A DNA stretch of 59,643 bases from Nonomuraea terrae (GTDB taxonomy: Bacteria > Actinomycetota > Actinomycetes > Streptosporangiales > Streptosporangiaceae). The stretch is from assembly GCF_004348995.1 (NCBI RefSeq), contig NZ_SMKQ01000029.1, positions 1 to 59,643 on the forward strand, given 5' to 3'. Of this stretch, positions 34,525 through 42,922 are shown piece by piece. The position numbers and the translations under genes were made by a program. The notes below the pieces were generated by a model. That model was not told the origin of the DNA and did not search any database. It was given only the letters and a program-made list of their open reading frames with translations. Numbering within the stretch: position 1 is the stretch's first letter; the number at the start of each line of letters is the position of its first letter.

Positions 34525-35521
34525 CGGGAAGTCCCACCTGCGTCCCCGTGACGAGGTGCTGCTGCGCGTGGAGGATCTGGTCGTGGAGTTCCCCGCGGGC
34601 CGCGGCCGCACCGTGCGCGCGGTCTCCGGGGTGAGCTTCGACCTGGCACGCGGCGAGACGCTCGGCATCGTCGGCGAGTCGGGCTGCGGCAAGTCGAGCG
34701 CGGCGCGGGCGCTCGTCCAGCTCCCGCCGCCCCGCTCGGGCTCGGTACGGCTCGACGGCCAGGAGCTGACCGCGCTGCGCGGTGAGGCCCTGCGCCGGAC
34801 CCGCCGACAGCTCCAGATGATCTTCCAGGACCCGATCTCCTCCCTCAATCCCCGCCGCCGCGTCCGCGAGATCGTCGGCGAGGGCCCCCGCGTGTGGAAC
34901 CTGCCCGGCGACCGCGTGGACGAGGTGCTGGAGGCGGTCGGCCTCGACCCCGCGACCGCCGCGGTACGCCGGCCGCACGAGTTCTCCGGCGGTCAGTGCC
35001 AGCGCATCTCCATCGCGCGGGCGCTGATCCTCGACCCGGAGGTGGTGATCTGCGACGAGCCGGTCTCCGCGCTGGACGTCTCGGTGCAGGCCCAGATCCT
35101 CGGCCTGCTGGAGGACCTCAAGGCGCGCTACCGGCTCACGCTCGTCTTCATCGCCCACGACCTGGCCGTGGTCAAGAACGTCAGCGACCGCATCATGGTC
35201 ATGTACCTGGGCAAGGTGTGCGAGCTGGCGCCGAGCGCCGACCTGATCAGCCGTCCCGCCCACCCGTACACGCGGGCCCTGATCGCCTCGATCCCCGACG
35301 GCGGGCTCGATCTGCCGCCGTCCGACACGCTGATCAGCGGCGAGCCGCCGTCGCCGGTCGATCCGCCGTCGGGCTGCCGTTTCCGTACGCGCTGCCCGCG
35401 CGCGCGGGAGCGGTGCGCCGCCGAGGAGCCCCAGATCCGGCAGGTCGGCGCGGACCACTGGCTGGCCTGCCACTATCCGGCCCTGCCGGACGTGGAACCA
35501 CCCGTTCAACCCGCGATATAG
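34514..35521 (+). CDS. Peptide-type ABC transporter ATP-binding protein (DppF type)
   Basis: A 335-residue ATPase with GESGCGKSS (Walker A), [15 protein letters not shown] (signature), [14 protein letters not shown] (Walker B) and IAHDLAVV (switch). The C-terminal domain has the Cys motif [15 protein letters not shown] that may bind an iron-sulfur cluster in this family. The start GTG 34514 overlaps the preceding gene by eleven bases. It completes the transporter: lipoprotein, DppB, DppC-D fusion and DppF. Confidence 0.93.
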   Translation: MAGSGKSHLRPRDEVLLRVEDLVVEFPAGRGRTVRAVSGVSFDLARGETLGIVGESGCGKSSAARALVQLPPPRSGSVRLDGQELTALRGEALRRTRRQLQMIFQDPISSLNPRRRVREIVGEGPRVWNLPGDRVDEVLEAVGLDPATAAVRRPHEFSGGQCQRISIARALILDPEVVICDEPVSALDVSVQAQILGLLEDLKARYRLTLVFIAHDLAVVKNVSDRIMVMYLGKVCELAPSADLISRPAHPYTRALIASIPDGGLDLPPSDTLISGEPPSPVDPPSGCRFRTRCPRARERCAAEEPQIRQVGADHWLACHYPALPDVEPPVQPAI

Positions 35522-35556
35522 CAACCGTGATACAGCAACAAGGAGTGACCACCAGC

Positions 35557-36780
35557 ATGGCCATCGATTTCACCCTCGCCCCGGAACACGAAGAGATCCG
35601 CAAGCGGGTCCGCGCCTTCATCCAGGGCACCGTCGTCCCCGCCATGGAGGAGGTCGAGGAGGGCGACCGGGAGGCGTACCTCAAGACCATCTTCGGCCTG
35701 CGCAAGCAGGCCAAGGCCGAGGGTCTGTGGCTGCCGCACATGCCGAAGGAGTGGGGCGGCATGGGCCTGGGCCACGTCGAGCTGGCCATGGTGCAGTCGG
35801 AGGCGGCCAAGACCCGCATCGGGCCGTGGGTGTTCAACTGCCAGGCCCCCGACGAGGGCAACATGCATACCCTGCTGCACTGGGCGACGGACGAACAGAA
35901 GGAGAAGTACCTGCGTCCCCTCCTGGAGGGGACGAAGTCGTCCTGCTTCGCCATGACCGAGCCCGAGGTGGCGGGCTCCGACCCCACCCTGATCCGCACG
36001 GAGGCCGTCCGCGACGGCGACGAGTGGATCATCAACGGCCACAAGTGGTTCATCTCCAACGCTCGCCGGGCGAGCTTCGCCATCCTCATCGCCAGGACCG
36101 AGCAGGACGTGCCGGAGGGCTCGCGCGGCGCCAACACCGCCTTCCTCGTGGACCTGCCCTCCGAGGGCTGGAACGACGTCCGCGAGGTGGAGACGATGCA
36201 CGGCTCCACCGGCCACAGCGAGATCGTCATCAAGGACCTGCGCCTGCCCGACAGCCAGGTGCTGGGCGGCCGGGGCAACGGCCACCGCCTCGGGCAGTAC
36301 CGCCTCGGCCCGGCCCGCCTGGCCCACTGCATGCGGTGGATCTCGCAGGCGGAGACGGCCCTCGACATGATGGTCGATCGGGCGCTCAACCGTTACAGCC
36401 ACGGCTCCCTGCTGGCCGAGAAGCAGGGCATCCAGTGGTTGATCGCCGACTCGGCGATGGAGCTCTACCAGTGCAAGCTGATGGTGCTGCACGCCGCGTC
36501 CAAGATCGACAAGGGCGAGGACTTCCGTACGGAGGTCTCGATGGCCAAGCACTTCGTCGCCAACAGCCTCAACCGGATCGTGGACCGGGCGATCCAGGTG
36601 CACGGCGCCCTCGGCTACTCGACGGACACGCCGCTGGCGAACATGTTCCAGCACGCCCGCTGGGCCCGCTTCGCCGACGGCGCCGACGAGATCCACCAGA
36701 TGCGCATCGCCGAGCGCACCATCGCCGCCTACCGCGCCACCGGCTCCACCAGCTCCGCCACCGGCGACCTCCCCCTGTAA
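35557..36780 (+). CDS. Acyl-CoA dehydrogenase family protein
   Basis: A 407-residue FAD enzyme of the acyl-CoA dehydrogenase fold. It shows WGGMGLGHVELAMVQSE in the helical N-domain, CFAMTEPEVAGSDPTLIRT (the flavin-binding signature), WFISNARRA, and the C-terminal QVHGALGYSTDTPLANMFQ region. The catalytic base cannot be assigned with certainty. It oxidises an acyl-CoA or related substrate in the cytoplasm. ATG 35557 has AAGGAG eleven bases upstream, and the gene starts 35 bases after dppF, so it is co-transcribed with the importer. A terminator hairpin follows. Confidence 0.92.
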   Translation: MAIDFTLAPEHEEIRKRVRAFIQGTVVPAMEEVEEGDREAYLKTIFGLRKQAKAEGLWLPHMPKEWGGMGLGHVELAMVQSEAAKTRIGPWVFNCQAPDEGNMHTLLHWATDEQKEKYLRPLLEGTKSSCFAMTEPEVAGSDPTLIRTEAVRDGDEWIINGHKWFISNARRASFAILIARTEQDVPEGSRGANTAFLVDLPSEGWNDVREVETMHGSTGHSEIVIKDLRLPDSQVLGGRGNGHRLGQYRLGPARLAHCMRWISQAETALDMMVDRALNRYSHGSLLAEKQGIQWLIADSAMELYQCKLMVLHAASKIDKGEDFRTEVSMAKHFVANSLNRIVDRAIQVHGALGYSTDTPLANMFQHARWARFADGADEIHQMRIAERTIAAYRATGSTSSATGDLPL

Positions 36781-36790
36781 CCGGAGCGGT

Positions 36791-36819
36791 GTCCCCCGGC
36801 CGGCGCGCCACCGGGGGAC
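36791..36819 (+). terminator. Terminator after acyl-CoA dehydrogenase gene
   Basis: Stem GTCCCCCGG / CCGGGGGAC with an 11-base loop, ten bases past the stop codon. The remaining bases to 36966 hold no gene that I can support. Confidence 0.7.
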
Positions 36820-36966
36820 CCGCACCTAGGACCGCGCGGAGATCGGCGACCAGAGGTCGTCGATCTCCCGCTCCCGCGGGAACCACGCCAGGGCGTGTCG
36901 AGAGCCAGGACACGATCTGCCTGGCCGGCAACGAATCGGCCGCATCACGCGCCGGCGCGCCTCGGG

Positions 36967-37536
36967 TCAGACGAGCGTCCGGGGTGCGGGCAGCGGGACG
37001 ATCTCGCGTTCGTAGTACGCCCGCAGGTCCTCGCCCACCGCGAACAGCTTGTCCAGCTCGCCGCGGCAGGCGTCGATCACCTCGGGATCGTCGATCCGCC
37101 GCGCTCCGCTGTGGGCGCCGCCGGAGTCGTACGTCACCTCGTACATGACCGTCGTGCCCAGCACGACCAGCTCCGGCAGGCGACGGCTGCCCTCCAGGTC
37201 GAGCACCTCGGCGGCGTCGAGCACACGCACCTGCTCGGCGGTCGTCCTGCGCAGCGCCAGGACGTGCATCTCCCACTGCAGGTAGGGCGTGACCGGCTGC
37301 TCGACGACGCGGATGCGCCGACACGGAAAGGGCCGCACCGGGCGCACGCCGTCGACCAGCTTGGCGGACCGGTCCCAGTCGCTCTCCCGCCTCGCGATAC
37401 GGCTCTCGTGAAAGCCCTGGACGCGCTCCAGCCGCCAGAACACGCCATCAATTTTCCGGAAATTAGGCCAGAAATCATCGAGATATTCATCCGCACTCAG
37501 CAAGACAGCAGATATCTCGTGAATGCGCTCAAGCAT
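36967..37536 (-). CDS. DUF6879-family protein
   Basis: A 189-residue protein. The segment FWRLERVQGFHESRIARRES followed by DWDRSAKLVDG, and the VRVVEQPVTPYLQWEMHVLAL region, match DUF6879 proteins of actinomycetes. ATG 37536 has GAGGG nine bases upstream. DUF6879 genes are commonly found next to Xre-type regulators (as DUF397 genes are), but no such regulator is nearby here. The upstream DNA is AT-rich. Molecular function is unknown; it may be a stand-alone remnant of a regulator pair. Confidence 0.7.
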   Translation of the reverse strand: MLERIHEISAVLLSADEYLDDFWPNFRKIDGVFWRLERVQGFHESRIARRESDWDRSAKLVDGVRPVRPFPCRRIRVVEQPVTPYLQWEMHVLALRRTTAEQVRVLDAAEVLDLEGSRRLPELVVLGTTVMYEVTYDSGGAHSGARRIDDPEVIDACRGELDKLFAVGEDLRAYYEREIVPLPAPRTLV

Positions 37537-38019
37537 AAGGAATATCCCTCGTCGGCCACGAGCGGCCCGGACGCTTCGGCCGCTCATCCTCGCAGGTCAA
37601 CCTCTGACTATCACCGCAAAGTCACTATTGTCGAGCCACCTGGGTCACACCGGCCGCATTCGGTTCGACCATCGCCAAGCCCGAGCGTCGATTTCCCATA
37701 TCCCCGGCGTTCCGCTTTCCCGTTCCCCGCGAAAATGACGGACAGAACACGTCAATCCCCCCGTAAGCCCTAAGGCCAGGAAATCCCCTCAAAATCCCAC
37801 CGCTCCCCGACGAACGAGGAGATCATCGCCGGCCGCCGCATACCGCGCCGCGGTCTCCTCCGGCTCCGGCCGTCGCGGGTGACGGCCGGCGGCTCTCCTC
37901 CCGCGCGTGGCGCGGCTCCTGCCACGCGAAGTGCGGCTGCGCCAGGTGCGGCGCGGACTTCCGCGGCGTCCGCGTTCCGTACGTTCGGACTGCTCGATCG
38001 GCGCTGCGCGTGCGTGCGG
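37537..38019. other. Intergenic region without supported gene
   Basis: Bases 37537-37800 are AT-richer than the window and probably contain the DUF6879 promoter. At 37866-37889 a hairpin (CCGGCCGTC, loop of six, GACGGCCGG) may terminate the leftward VTC gene cluster. From 37890 to 38019 the sequence is G+C-rich without a convincing reading frame. Confidence 0.5.
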
Positions 38020-38922
38020 TCACCGGGCCGGCCCGGGGCGGCATTCCGCCGTGAGCCGGTGCTCCGGCCATGGGCGGGAGCCCGGCAGGCGGCCCGTGCC
38101 CGTCCAGCCGACCTCTACCCAGCGGCCGTCGTGCGCTCGGCGCCGCCCTGGACGGTGGTCGAGGTAGCGGTGGAGCACCGGGCGCCAGCGGTTGGCGGGC
38201 AGGCCGCGGAGCGCCGCGACCGCGATGCAGTATTTGCTCACGCTGACCGGCCGCACCCCCAGCCCGCGCAGCACCTTGTCGATCAGCCCCTTGCCGTCGA
38301 CCGACTTCGACTCCAGCAGCACCAGGTCGCCGCGCGCCGGCCTGCTGTCGTAGCCGTCACGGCACACCAGCCCCGTGTCGCAGGTGACGCGCGCGCCACC
38401 CTCCCGGTCGATCAGCGTCACGCGCTTGTAGTCGGTGGCCAGCACCGGCCCCAGCGTCTCGGGCGCGACGAGGTGGAGCCTGCTCAGCAGGGTGTCGCGG
38501 ACGAAGTCGAGCGCCTCGGGGGTCAGCGTCGCGCTGGGCACCCCGTCGTACGGGATGCGGTGTTTGTCGGTGCTGCCCCGCGCGCCGCTGAGCTTCAGCT
38601 CCAGCCACTGCCCGCCGCCGTCGAGATAGGTCCGCGTACGGAGCTTGAACCGCCGGCGCCGATCCTGCCGGTGCTGGTGGAAGGTGAGCAGCTCGGGGGT
38701 GTCGAAGTAGGTGGAGGTGTAGCGGAACTGCCGCCGCCCCTCGATGCGCAGCACGTGGAACCGGTCGCCCATCTCGGCCGCGACCCGCGTCATGATGGTG
38801 GTCGTCACGATGTACTTGCGGTCGACCCGGCTCATCAGCTCCGGCACCTCGTCGAGCCCGACGCCCGGCGTCGAGGCGGCGATGCCGGCCAGCAGCGCGT
38901 CGGCGTACGGCCCGGCGCTCAT
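38020..38922 (-). CDS. VTC-domain polyphosphate polymerase
   Basis: A 300-residue protein with the VTC-type triphosphate-tunnel domain: ELMSRVDRKYIVT at the N-terminus, YTSTYFDTPEL, RRRFKLRTRTYLDGG, LELKLSG and LLESKSVDGKG. These charged strands line the tunnel that makes polyphosphate from ATP in eukaryotic Vtc4. Bacterial versions are usually encoded next to DUF4956, as here (four-base overlap). The C-terminal 45 residues after RYLDHRPG are basic and low complexity. A cytoplasmic enzyme docking on the DUF4956 membrane protein is a reasonable inference. Confidence 0.88.
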   Translation of the reverse strand: MSAGPYADALLAGIAASTPGVGLDEVPELMSRVDRKYIVTTTIMTRVAAEMGDRFHVLRIEGRRQFRYTSTYFDTPELLTFHQHRQDRRRRFKLRTRTYLDGGGQWLELKLSGARGSTDKHRIPYDGVPSATLTPEALDFVRDTLLSRLHLVAPETLGPVLATDYKRVTLIDREGGARVTCDTGLVCRDGYDSRPARGDLVLLESKSVDGKGLIDKVLRGLGVRPVSVSKYCIAVAALRGLPANRWRPVLHRYLDHRPGRRRAHDGRWVEVGWTGTGRLPGSRPWPEHRLTAECRPGPAR

Positions 38923-39476
38923 CGCACACCCACCCGCGCGTTGTCCACGTAGCGGACGTCGACCACGGTCACGTCGCGCACGTAGTCGATCTGGGTGACG
39001 ACGTGGTAGAGCACCTTGGCCCGCAGCCGGTTCTCCAGGTCGACCTTCAGCATGTCGGCGTCGGTGTGCACGACGTCGAGGGTGACGATCTGCTGGCGGG
39101 TGCGGCCGAACAGCTTGGGGTGGTCGGCGGCGTACATCACGACCAGGAGGATGCCGTTGAGCAGCAGCGCGGTCAGCGGCCACGTGCCGCCGGCGATGCC
39201 GTTGACCAGGCCGAGGGCGATGGCGATGAAGTAGTACGCGATCTCCTGCTGCGTGATCTCGCTCGACCGGAGACGGATGATCGACAGAACGCCGAACAGC
39301 CCGAAGCCGACGGCGATGTCGACCCGCTGCACCAGCAGCAGCGACACCACCGCGAAGATCCCGACGTTGAGCGCGATGTACGCGAACAGCAGATCCCTGC
39401 GGTGGTGCCGCCGATAGTAGAGGCCGTAGGCGAGCACCACGATCGCCACGAGGTCCATCAACAGTCCGGTCGCCAT
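38919..39476 (-). CDS. DUF4956 membrane protein
   Basis: A 185-residue protein with four hydrophobic segments in the first 115 residues (LMDLVAIVVLAYGLYY, LLFAYIALNVGIFAVVSLLL, IALGLVNGIAGG, LNGILLVVMYAA) and the family motif FGLFGVLSIIRLRSSEITQQ. The C-terminal 60 residues are soluble. DUF4956 proteins accompany VTC-domain proteins in bacteria, perhaps as the membrane platform for polyphosphate synthesis. It lies 70 bases after the response-regulator gene. Confidence 0.9.
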   Translation of the reverse strand: MATGLLMDLVAIVVLAYGLYYRRHHRRDLLFAYIALNVGIFAVVSLLLVQRVDIAVGFGLFGVLSIIRLRSSEITQQEIAYYFIAIALGLVNGIAGGTWPLTALLLNGILLVVMYAADHPKLFGRTRQQIVTLDVVHTDADMLKVDLENRLRAKVLYHVVTQIDYVRDVTVVDVRYVDNARVGVR

Positions 39477-39546
39477 GACCGCTCCTTCCGTAGTGCCTTC
39501 TGTGAACAGCTTGAAGGTGCGGAGTGAAGCGCCCGTGAGCTGATGA

Positions 39547-40209
39547 TTAGGCGGCTCTCATGCGGTAACCGGTGCCTCTCACGGTCTCGATGCGGTCGGC
39601 GCCGATCTTGCGCCGCAGATAACGGACATAGACGTCGACCACGTTGGAGCCGGGATCGAAGTCGAACCCCCACACGTGGCTGAGCAGCTGCTCGCGCGTC
39701 AGCACCTGGTCGGGATGGCGGCAGAAGATCTCGGCCAGCGCGAACTCCCGGGTCGACAGGTCGACCGCCCGGTCGCCCACGTACGCCCGCCGCGTCCGCA
39801 GATCCAGCGACAGGTCGGACACCCGCAGCACGGTCACCTCGGGCGTGCGGTCGGCGCGCAGCCGCAGCCGCACCCGGGCCAGCAGCTCCTCGAAGGCGAA
39901 GGGCTTGGCGATGTAGTCGTCGGCGCCACCCTCCAGGCCGGCCACCGTGTCGCTCACGCTGTCGCGCGCGGTCAGGATGATCACAGGGATGGTCACCATC
40001 GACCCGCGCAGCCGCCGCAGCACCGTGAACCCGTCGCTCAGCGGCAGCCCGATGTCGAGGATCAGCAGGTCGAACCCGCCCGTGGCGGCCAGGTCGAAGG
40101 CCGCCACCCCGTCGCCGACCACGGCCGTCACGAACCCGTTGGCCCGCAGCCCCTTCTCGACGAAGGAAGCGATGCGGGCCTCGTCTTCCGCGATCAGAAT
40201 CCGGTTCAA
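39547..40209 (-). CDS. OmpR-family response regulator
   Basis: A 220-residue regulator. The receiver domain has the acidic pair in IAEDE, phospho-acceptor Asp52 in LLILDIGLP, Thr in ILTARDS and Lys in IAKPF. The winged helix ends NVVDVYVRYLRRKIGADRIE. The start is TTG 40209, five bases after GGAGG, overlapping the kinase stop by four bases (TTGA). It pairs with the histidine kinase encoded upstream and may control the DUF4956-VTC genes that follow and the divergent osmoprotectant genes. Confidence 0.93.
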   Translation of the reverse strand: MNRILIAEDEARIASFVEKGLRANGFVTAVVGDGVAAFDLAATGGFDLLILDIGLPLSDGFTVLRRLRGSMVTIPVIILTARDSVSDTVAGLEGGADDYIAKPFAFEELLARVRLRLRADRTPEVTVLRVSDLSLDLRTRRAYVGDRAVDLSTREFALAEIFCRHPDQVLTREQLLSHVWGFDFDPGSNVVDVYVRYLRRKIGADRIETVRGTGYRMRAA

Positions 40210-41609
40210 TTCAACCTCCAGAGCTCCCACAGCGGAAGGGATATGACGAAGCAGGCGCCGCCCCCGGGGCCGTCCATCACCTTCACGGTGCCTCCGTGGG
40301 CCTGGGCGATGGACTTGACGATGGCGAGGCCCAGCCCGGCGCCCTCCTGGGCGCTGGTGCGGCCCTCCCCGCGGACGAACCGCCCGAAGATGCGCTCGCG
40401 ATCGGCGGGCGGGACGCCGGGGCCGCTGTCGCGCACCCACAGGTCGACGCGGCCGTCGCGGACGGCGGAGCCGACGGCGATCAGGTCGTCGTCGGTGGTG
40501 TGGCGCACGGCGTTGGCCAGCAGCTGCATCATGGCCTGCGTGAGCCGCTGGCGGTCGGCGGGCAGGCGCGCCTCGGCCACCTCGTCGACGCGCCACTTGC
40601 GCTCGCCCAGCCCGCGGGCCTTGGCCACCACGCTGACCGTGAGGTCGGCCAGCTCGACGTTGTCGAGGTTGAGGAAGCCGGGCTGCTCGGCCTTGGCGAG
40701 GGTGAGCAGGTCGTCGACGATGCGGTTCATCCGGTCGAGCTCGTCGGTGACCAGCGCGAGGGTCTCGGCGCGGTCGTCGGGGTCGTCGCCCATGAGCTCC
40801 AGGTGACCGCGGATCACCGTGATCGGCGTGCGCAGCTCGTGGCCGGCGTCGTCCATGAAGTGCCGCTGGACGACGAAGGCGTGTTCGAGCCGGTCGAGCA
40901 TGTGGTTGAAGGTCGCCGCGAGCGCCGCCACGTCGTCGTTGCCCGGCACGTCGAGCCGGCGTGTCAGGTCGGAGGAGTCGCTGATCTGCTCAGCGGTCTG
41001 GCGGACGAGCCGGACCGGCGCCAGCACCCGCCCCGCCACGAACCACCCCGCGCCGCCCGCTAACGCCATCGCCGCCGCCGCGGACAGGACGAGCGTGCGT
41101 ACGGCGTCGTCGATCTCGTCGCGGTGCAGGTCGGAGAAGGCCGCCGCGACGAAGTGGCCGGTGCGGGGGTCGCCGGCCACGGTGACCGGGAAGACCGCGT
41201 ACTGGACCTCTCCGCGGGTGGTGTCCATCTCCTTGCGGACGGCCCTGGTCGCCTTCGCCATCTCCGCGACCAGCTGGGGGTCGGTGTCGAGGCGCACCGG
41301 CGGCGGGACGAACGTGATCTTGTGGGGCTCGCCGTCGACGATGGAGAAGAACGTCTCCCACCGGTCGGGCGTGTTGACCTGCAGGTAGTTGTGCAGCAGA
41401 TCTCCGACGTCGGTCACCGTGCGGCCGGTGCGCGGGTCGAGCGCGTTGGCGGCGTACCGCTTGAGCTTGTCGTACTCGTTCTCCAGCTCGAGGTTGATCC
41501 GGTTGTCGAGCCTGGTGGACAGGGCCATCCAGGTGGCGAAGATGGCGACACCGAGGGCGAGACCGACGACGAAGAGCATCCAGCCCACGATCCGGGCGCG
41601 GGCACTCAC
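40206..41609 (-). CDS. Sensor histidine kinase
   Basis: A 467-residue kinase. Membrane segments lie at about residues 8-30 and 170-195, enclosing a 140-residue extracytoplasmic sensor domain. A HAMP domain follows (AGRVLAPVRLVRQTAEQIS). His257 in DDAGHELRTPITVI is the phosphorylation site. The ATP domain has LLANAVRHTTDD (N box), VRDSGPGVPP and GAGLGLAIVKSIAQAHGG. It starts at GTG 41609, 18 bases after an acidic exported protein, and overlaps the regulator gene. The signal sensed is unknown. Confidence 0.93.
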   Translation of the reverse strand: MSARARIVGWMLFVVGLALGVAIFATWMALSTRLDNRINLELENEYDKLKRYAANALDPRTGRTVTDVGDLLHNYLQVNTPDRWETFFSIVDGEPHKITFVPPPVRLDTDPQLVAEMAKATRAVRKEMDTTRGEVQYAVFPVTVAGDPRTGHFVAAAFSDLHRDEIDDAVRTLVLSAAAAMALAGGAGWFVAGRVLAPVRLVRQTAEQISDSSDLTRRLDVPGNDDVAALAATFNHMLDRLEHAFVVQRHFMDDAGHELRTPITVIRGHLELMGDDPDDRAETLALVTDELDRMNRIVDDLLTLAKAEQPGFLNLDNVELADLTVSVVAKARGLGERKWRVDEVAEARLPADRQRLTQAMMQLLANAVRHTTDDDLIAVGSAVRDGRVDLWVRDSGPGVPPADRERIFGRFVRGEGRTSAQEGAGLGLAIVKSIAQAHGGTVKVMDGPGGGACFVISLPLWELWRLN

Positions 41610-41627
41610 CCGCGTGTGCCTTCCCGG

Positions 41628-42080
41628 TCAGTCGTCGTCATCGTCGCCTCCGTCGTCATCATCGCCTCCGTCGTCGTCATCGTCGTCTCCGCCGCCAGGT
41701 CTGGGTGACGGCGGCTTGACCGGCTCCGCCCGGGGCTCTCGGGTCGCGGCGCGTTCGCCCTGGGTCTGCGTGGGGGATGCGGGCGTCGCCGAGCGTCCCG
41801 GCCCCTGACTGGGCTCCGAGCTGGGCTCCTGACCGGGCCCTTGCCCGGGCCCGGCCGTCTCGGTCGTCGCCCTGGTCGGCCCGTCGCCGGCGCGCGCGCT
41901 CTCGCCCGCGCTCGGCGTCGGCTCGGCCGTGACCTGCCCGCTGAGCTGGGCCCGCGGCGTGACCACCACGGGGCCGCCCAGGTCGGGCTCCTGCTCGGCC
42001 GCCTGTACGAAGCCCATCGCCGTGATCCCCGCCACTGCCAGTGCCAGGACAAGGAGAATCACCATTGCCCGGTGTTTCAT
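41628..42080 (-). CDS. Exported or anchored protein with Pro/Thr-rich stalk and poly-Asp tail
   Basis: A 150-residue protein. Residues 1-27 (MKHRAMVILLVLALAVAGIT...) are a signal peptide or anchor. Residues about 50-130 are a Pro/Gly/Thr/Ser/Glu-rich stalk, and the end is an Asp-Gly run (six Asp, GG, four Asp, GG, five Asp). The tail is encoded by a trinucleotide-like repeat at 41630-41695. ATG 42080 has GAGAGGG upstream. It is first in a leftward operon with the sensor kinase. The acidic tail could bind calcium or other cations outside the membrane; this is inference. No family recognised. Confidence 0.7.
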   Translation of the reverse strand: MKHRAMVILLVLALAVAGITAMGFVQAAEQEPDLGGPVVVTPRAQLSGQVTAEPTPSAGESARAGDGPTRATTETAGPGQGPGQEPSSEPSQGPGRSATPASPTQTQGERAATREPRAEPVKPPSPRPGGGDDDDDDGGDDDDGGDDDDD

Positions 42081-42123
42081 GAGCCGACCCTCTCGCTCTT
42101 CGAGGAGACCACGCTGAGGCCAA

Positions 42124-42141
42124 GATGAGAAACCTCTCATC
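42124..42141. promoter_or_regulatory. Inverted repeat in divergent promoter region
   Basis: GATGAGA-AACC-TCTCATC lies between the acidic-protein gene and the osmoprotectant operon, 44 bases upstream of the former's start. It could be an operator for the adjacent response regulator, controlling both directions. Confidence 0.35.
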
Positions 42142-42247
42142 TGACCTCTCCGGACGCCAACCACGGCAACTCCCGGGAATGGAGCTGCGCAAGAGAGCGG
42201 AGAGGTACTTCGGTTTCGGCGCGGCAAGCTCGGTTACTAGCTGGTTG

Positions 42248-42922
42248 ATGAATCTGTGGGAGTACGTCGAGGATCGCTGGGACCTCATCCTCTTCGAGAC
42301 GGCGCAGCACGCCAGCATGGTCGCCCAATGCGTTCTGGTGGCGGCCGTCCTGGGCGTGCTCGTCGGCGTGGCCACCTACCGGCACCCCCGGATGGCCTCG
42401 TTGGCCACGTCGTCGGCGGGCGTGCTGTTCACCGTCCCGTCGCTGGCCCTGCTGGGCCTGATGATCCCGCTGCTGGGGCTCGGCGTGGCGCCGAGCGTGA
42501 CCGCGATCGTCATCTACGCGCTGCTGCCCATCGTCCGCAACACCGTCGTCGGCCTGCAAGGCGTCGACCCGCTGCTGGTGGACGCCGCGCGCGGCATCGG
42601 CATGAGCCGGCGCAGGACACTGGCCAGGATCGAGCTGCCGCTGGCCTGGCCGGTGATCCTCACCGGCATCCGGGTCTCCACGCAGCTGGCCATGGGGATC
42701 GGCGCGGTGGCCGCGTACGTCTCCGGGCCGGGGCTCGGTGAGCAGATCTTCTCCGGCCTGGCCAGGCTGGGCGGCGCCAACGCGGTCAACGCCACGCTGA
42801 CCGGGACGATCGGGGTGGCCGTCCTCGCGCTGCTCTTCGACGCCTGCTACGTGCTGCTCGGGCGGCTCACGGCGCCCGACGGGCCGCTGCGGCGGCTCGT
42901 GACGAGGAGCGCCCATGTCTGA
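42248..42922 (+). CDS. Osmoprotectant ABC transporter permease (OpuCB/ProW type)
   Basis: A 224-residue permease with five to six hydrophobic segments. The core reads VPSLALLGLMIPLLGLGVAP, then RNTVVGLQGVDPLLVDAARG (the ATPase-docking loop) and GPGLGEQIFSGLA. These are typical of glycine betaine/carnitine/choline permeases. I prefer ATG 42248 (MNLWEYVEDRWDLI), where family members start; the frame is open to 42125, but that part is not conserved-looking. No ribosome site is evident. It overlaps the ATPase gene by eight bases. Confidence 0.88.
   Translation: MNLWEYVEDRWDLILFETAQHASMVAQCVLVAAVLGVLVGVATYRHPRMASLATSSAGVLFTVPSLALLGLMIPLLGLGVAPSVTAIVIYALLPIVRNTVVGLQGVDPLLVDAARGIGMSRRRTLARIELPLAWPVILTGIRVSTQLAMGIGAVAAYVSGPGLGEQIFSGLARLGGANAVNATLTGTIGVAVLALLFDACYVLLGRLTAPDGPLRRLVTRSAHV

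Noticed and set aside
32569..34848. 759-codon minus-strand frame
   Set aside because: It is antisense to the permease-ATPase fusion and has no recognisable motif.
36820..36966. Minus-strand tail reading ALAWFPREREIDDLWSPISA before a stop
   Set aside because: It looks protein-like for about 20 residues, but the frame upstream loses sense at once; a gene remnant is possible but not supportable.
37823..38071. 82-codon minus-strand frame after the VTC gene
   Set aside because: Composition is Arg/Pro/Ala noise and it overlaps the hairpin at 37866.
42125..42247. Upstream start for the osmoprotectant permease at ATG 42125
   Set aside because: The extra 41 residues are not membrane-like and overlap the inverted repeat; ATG 42248 fits the family start.
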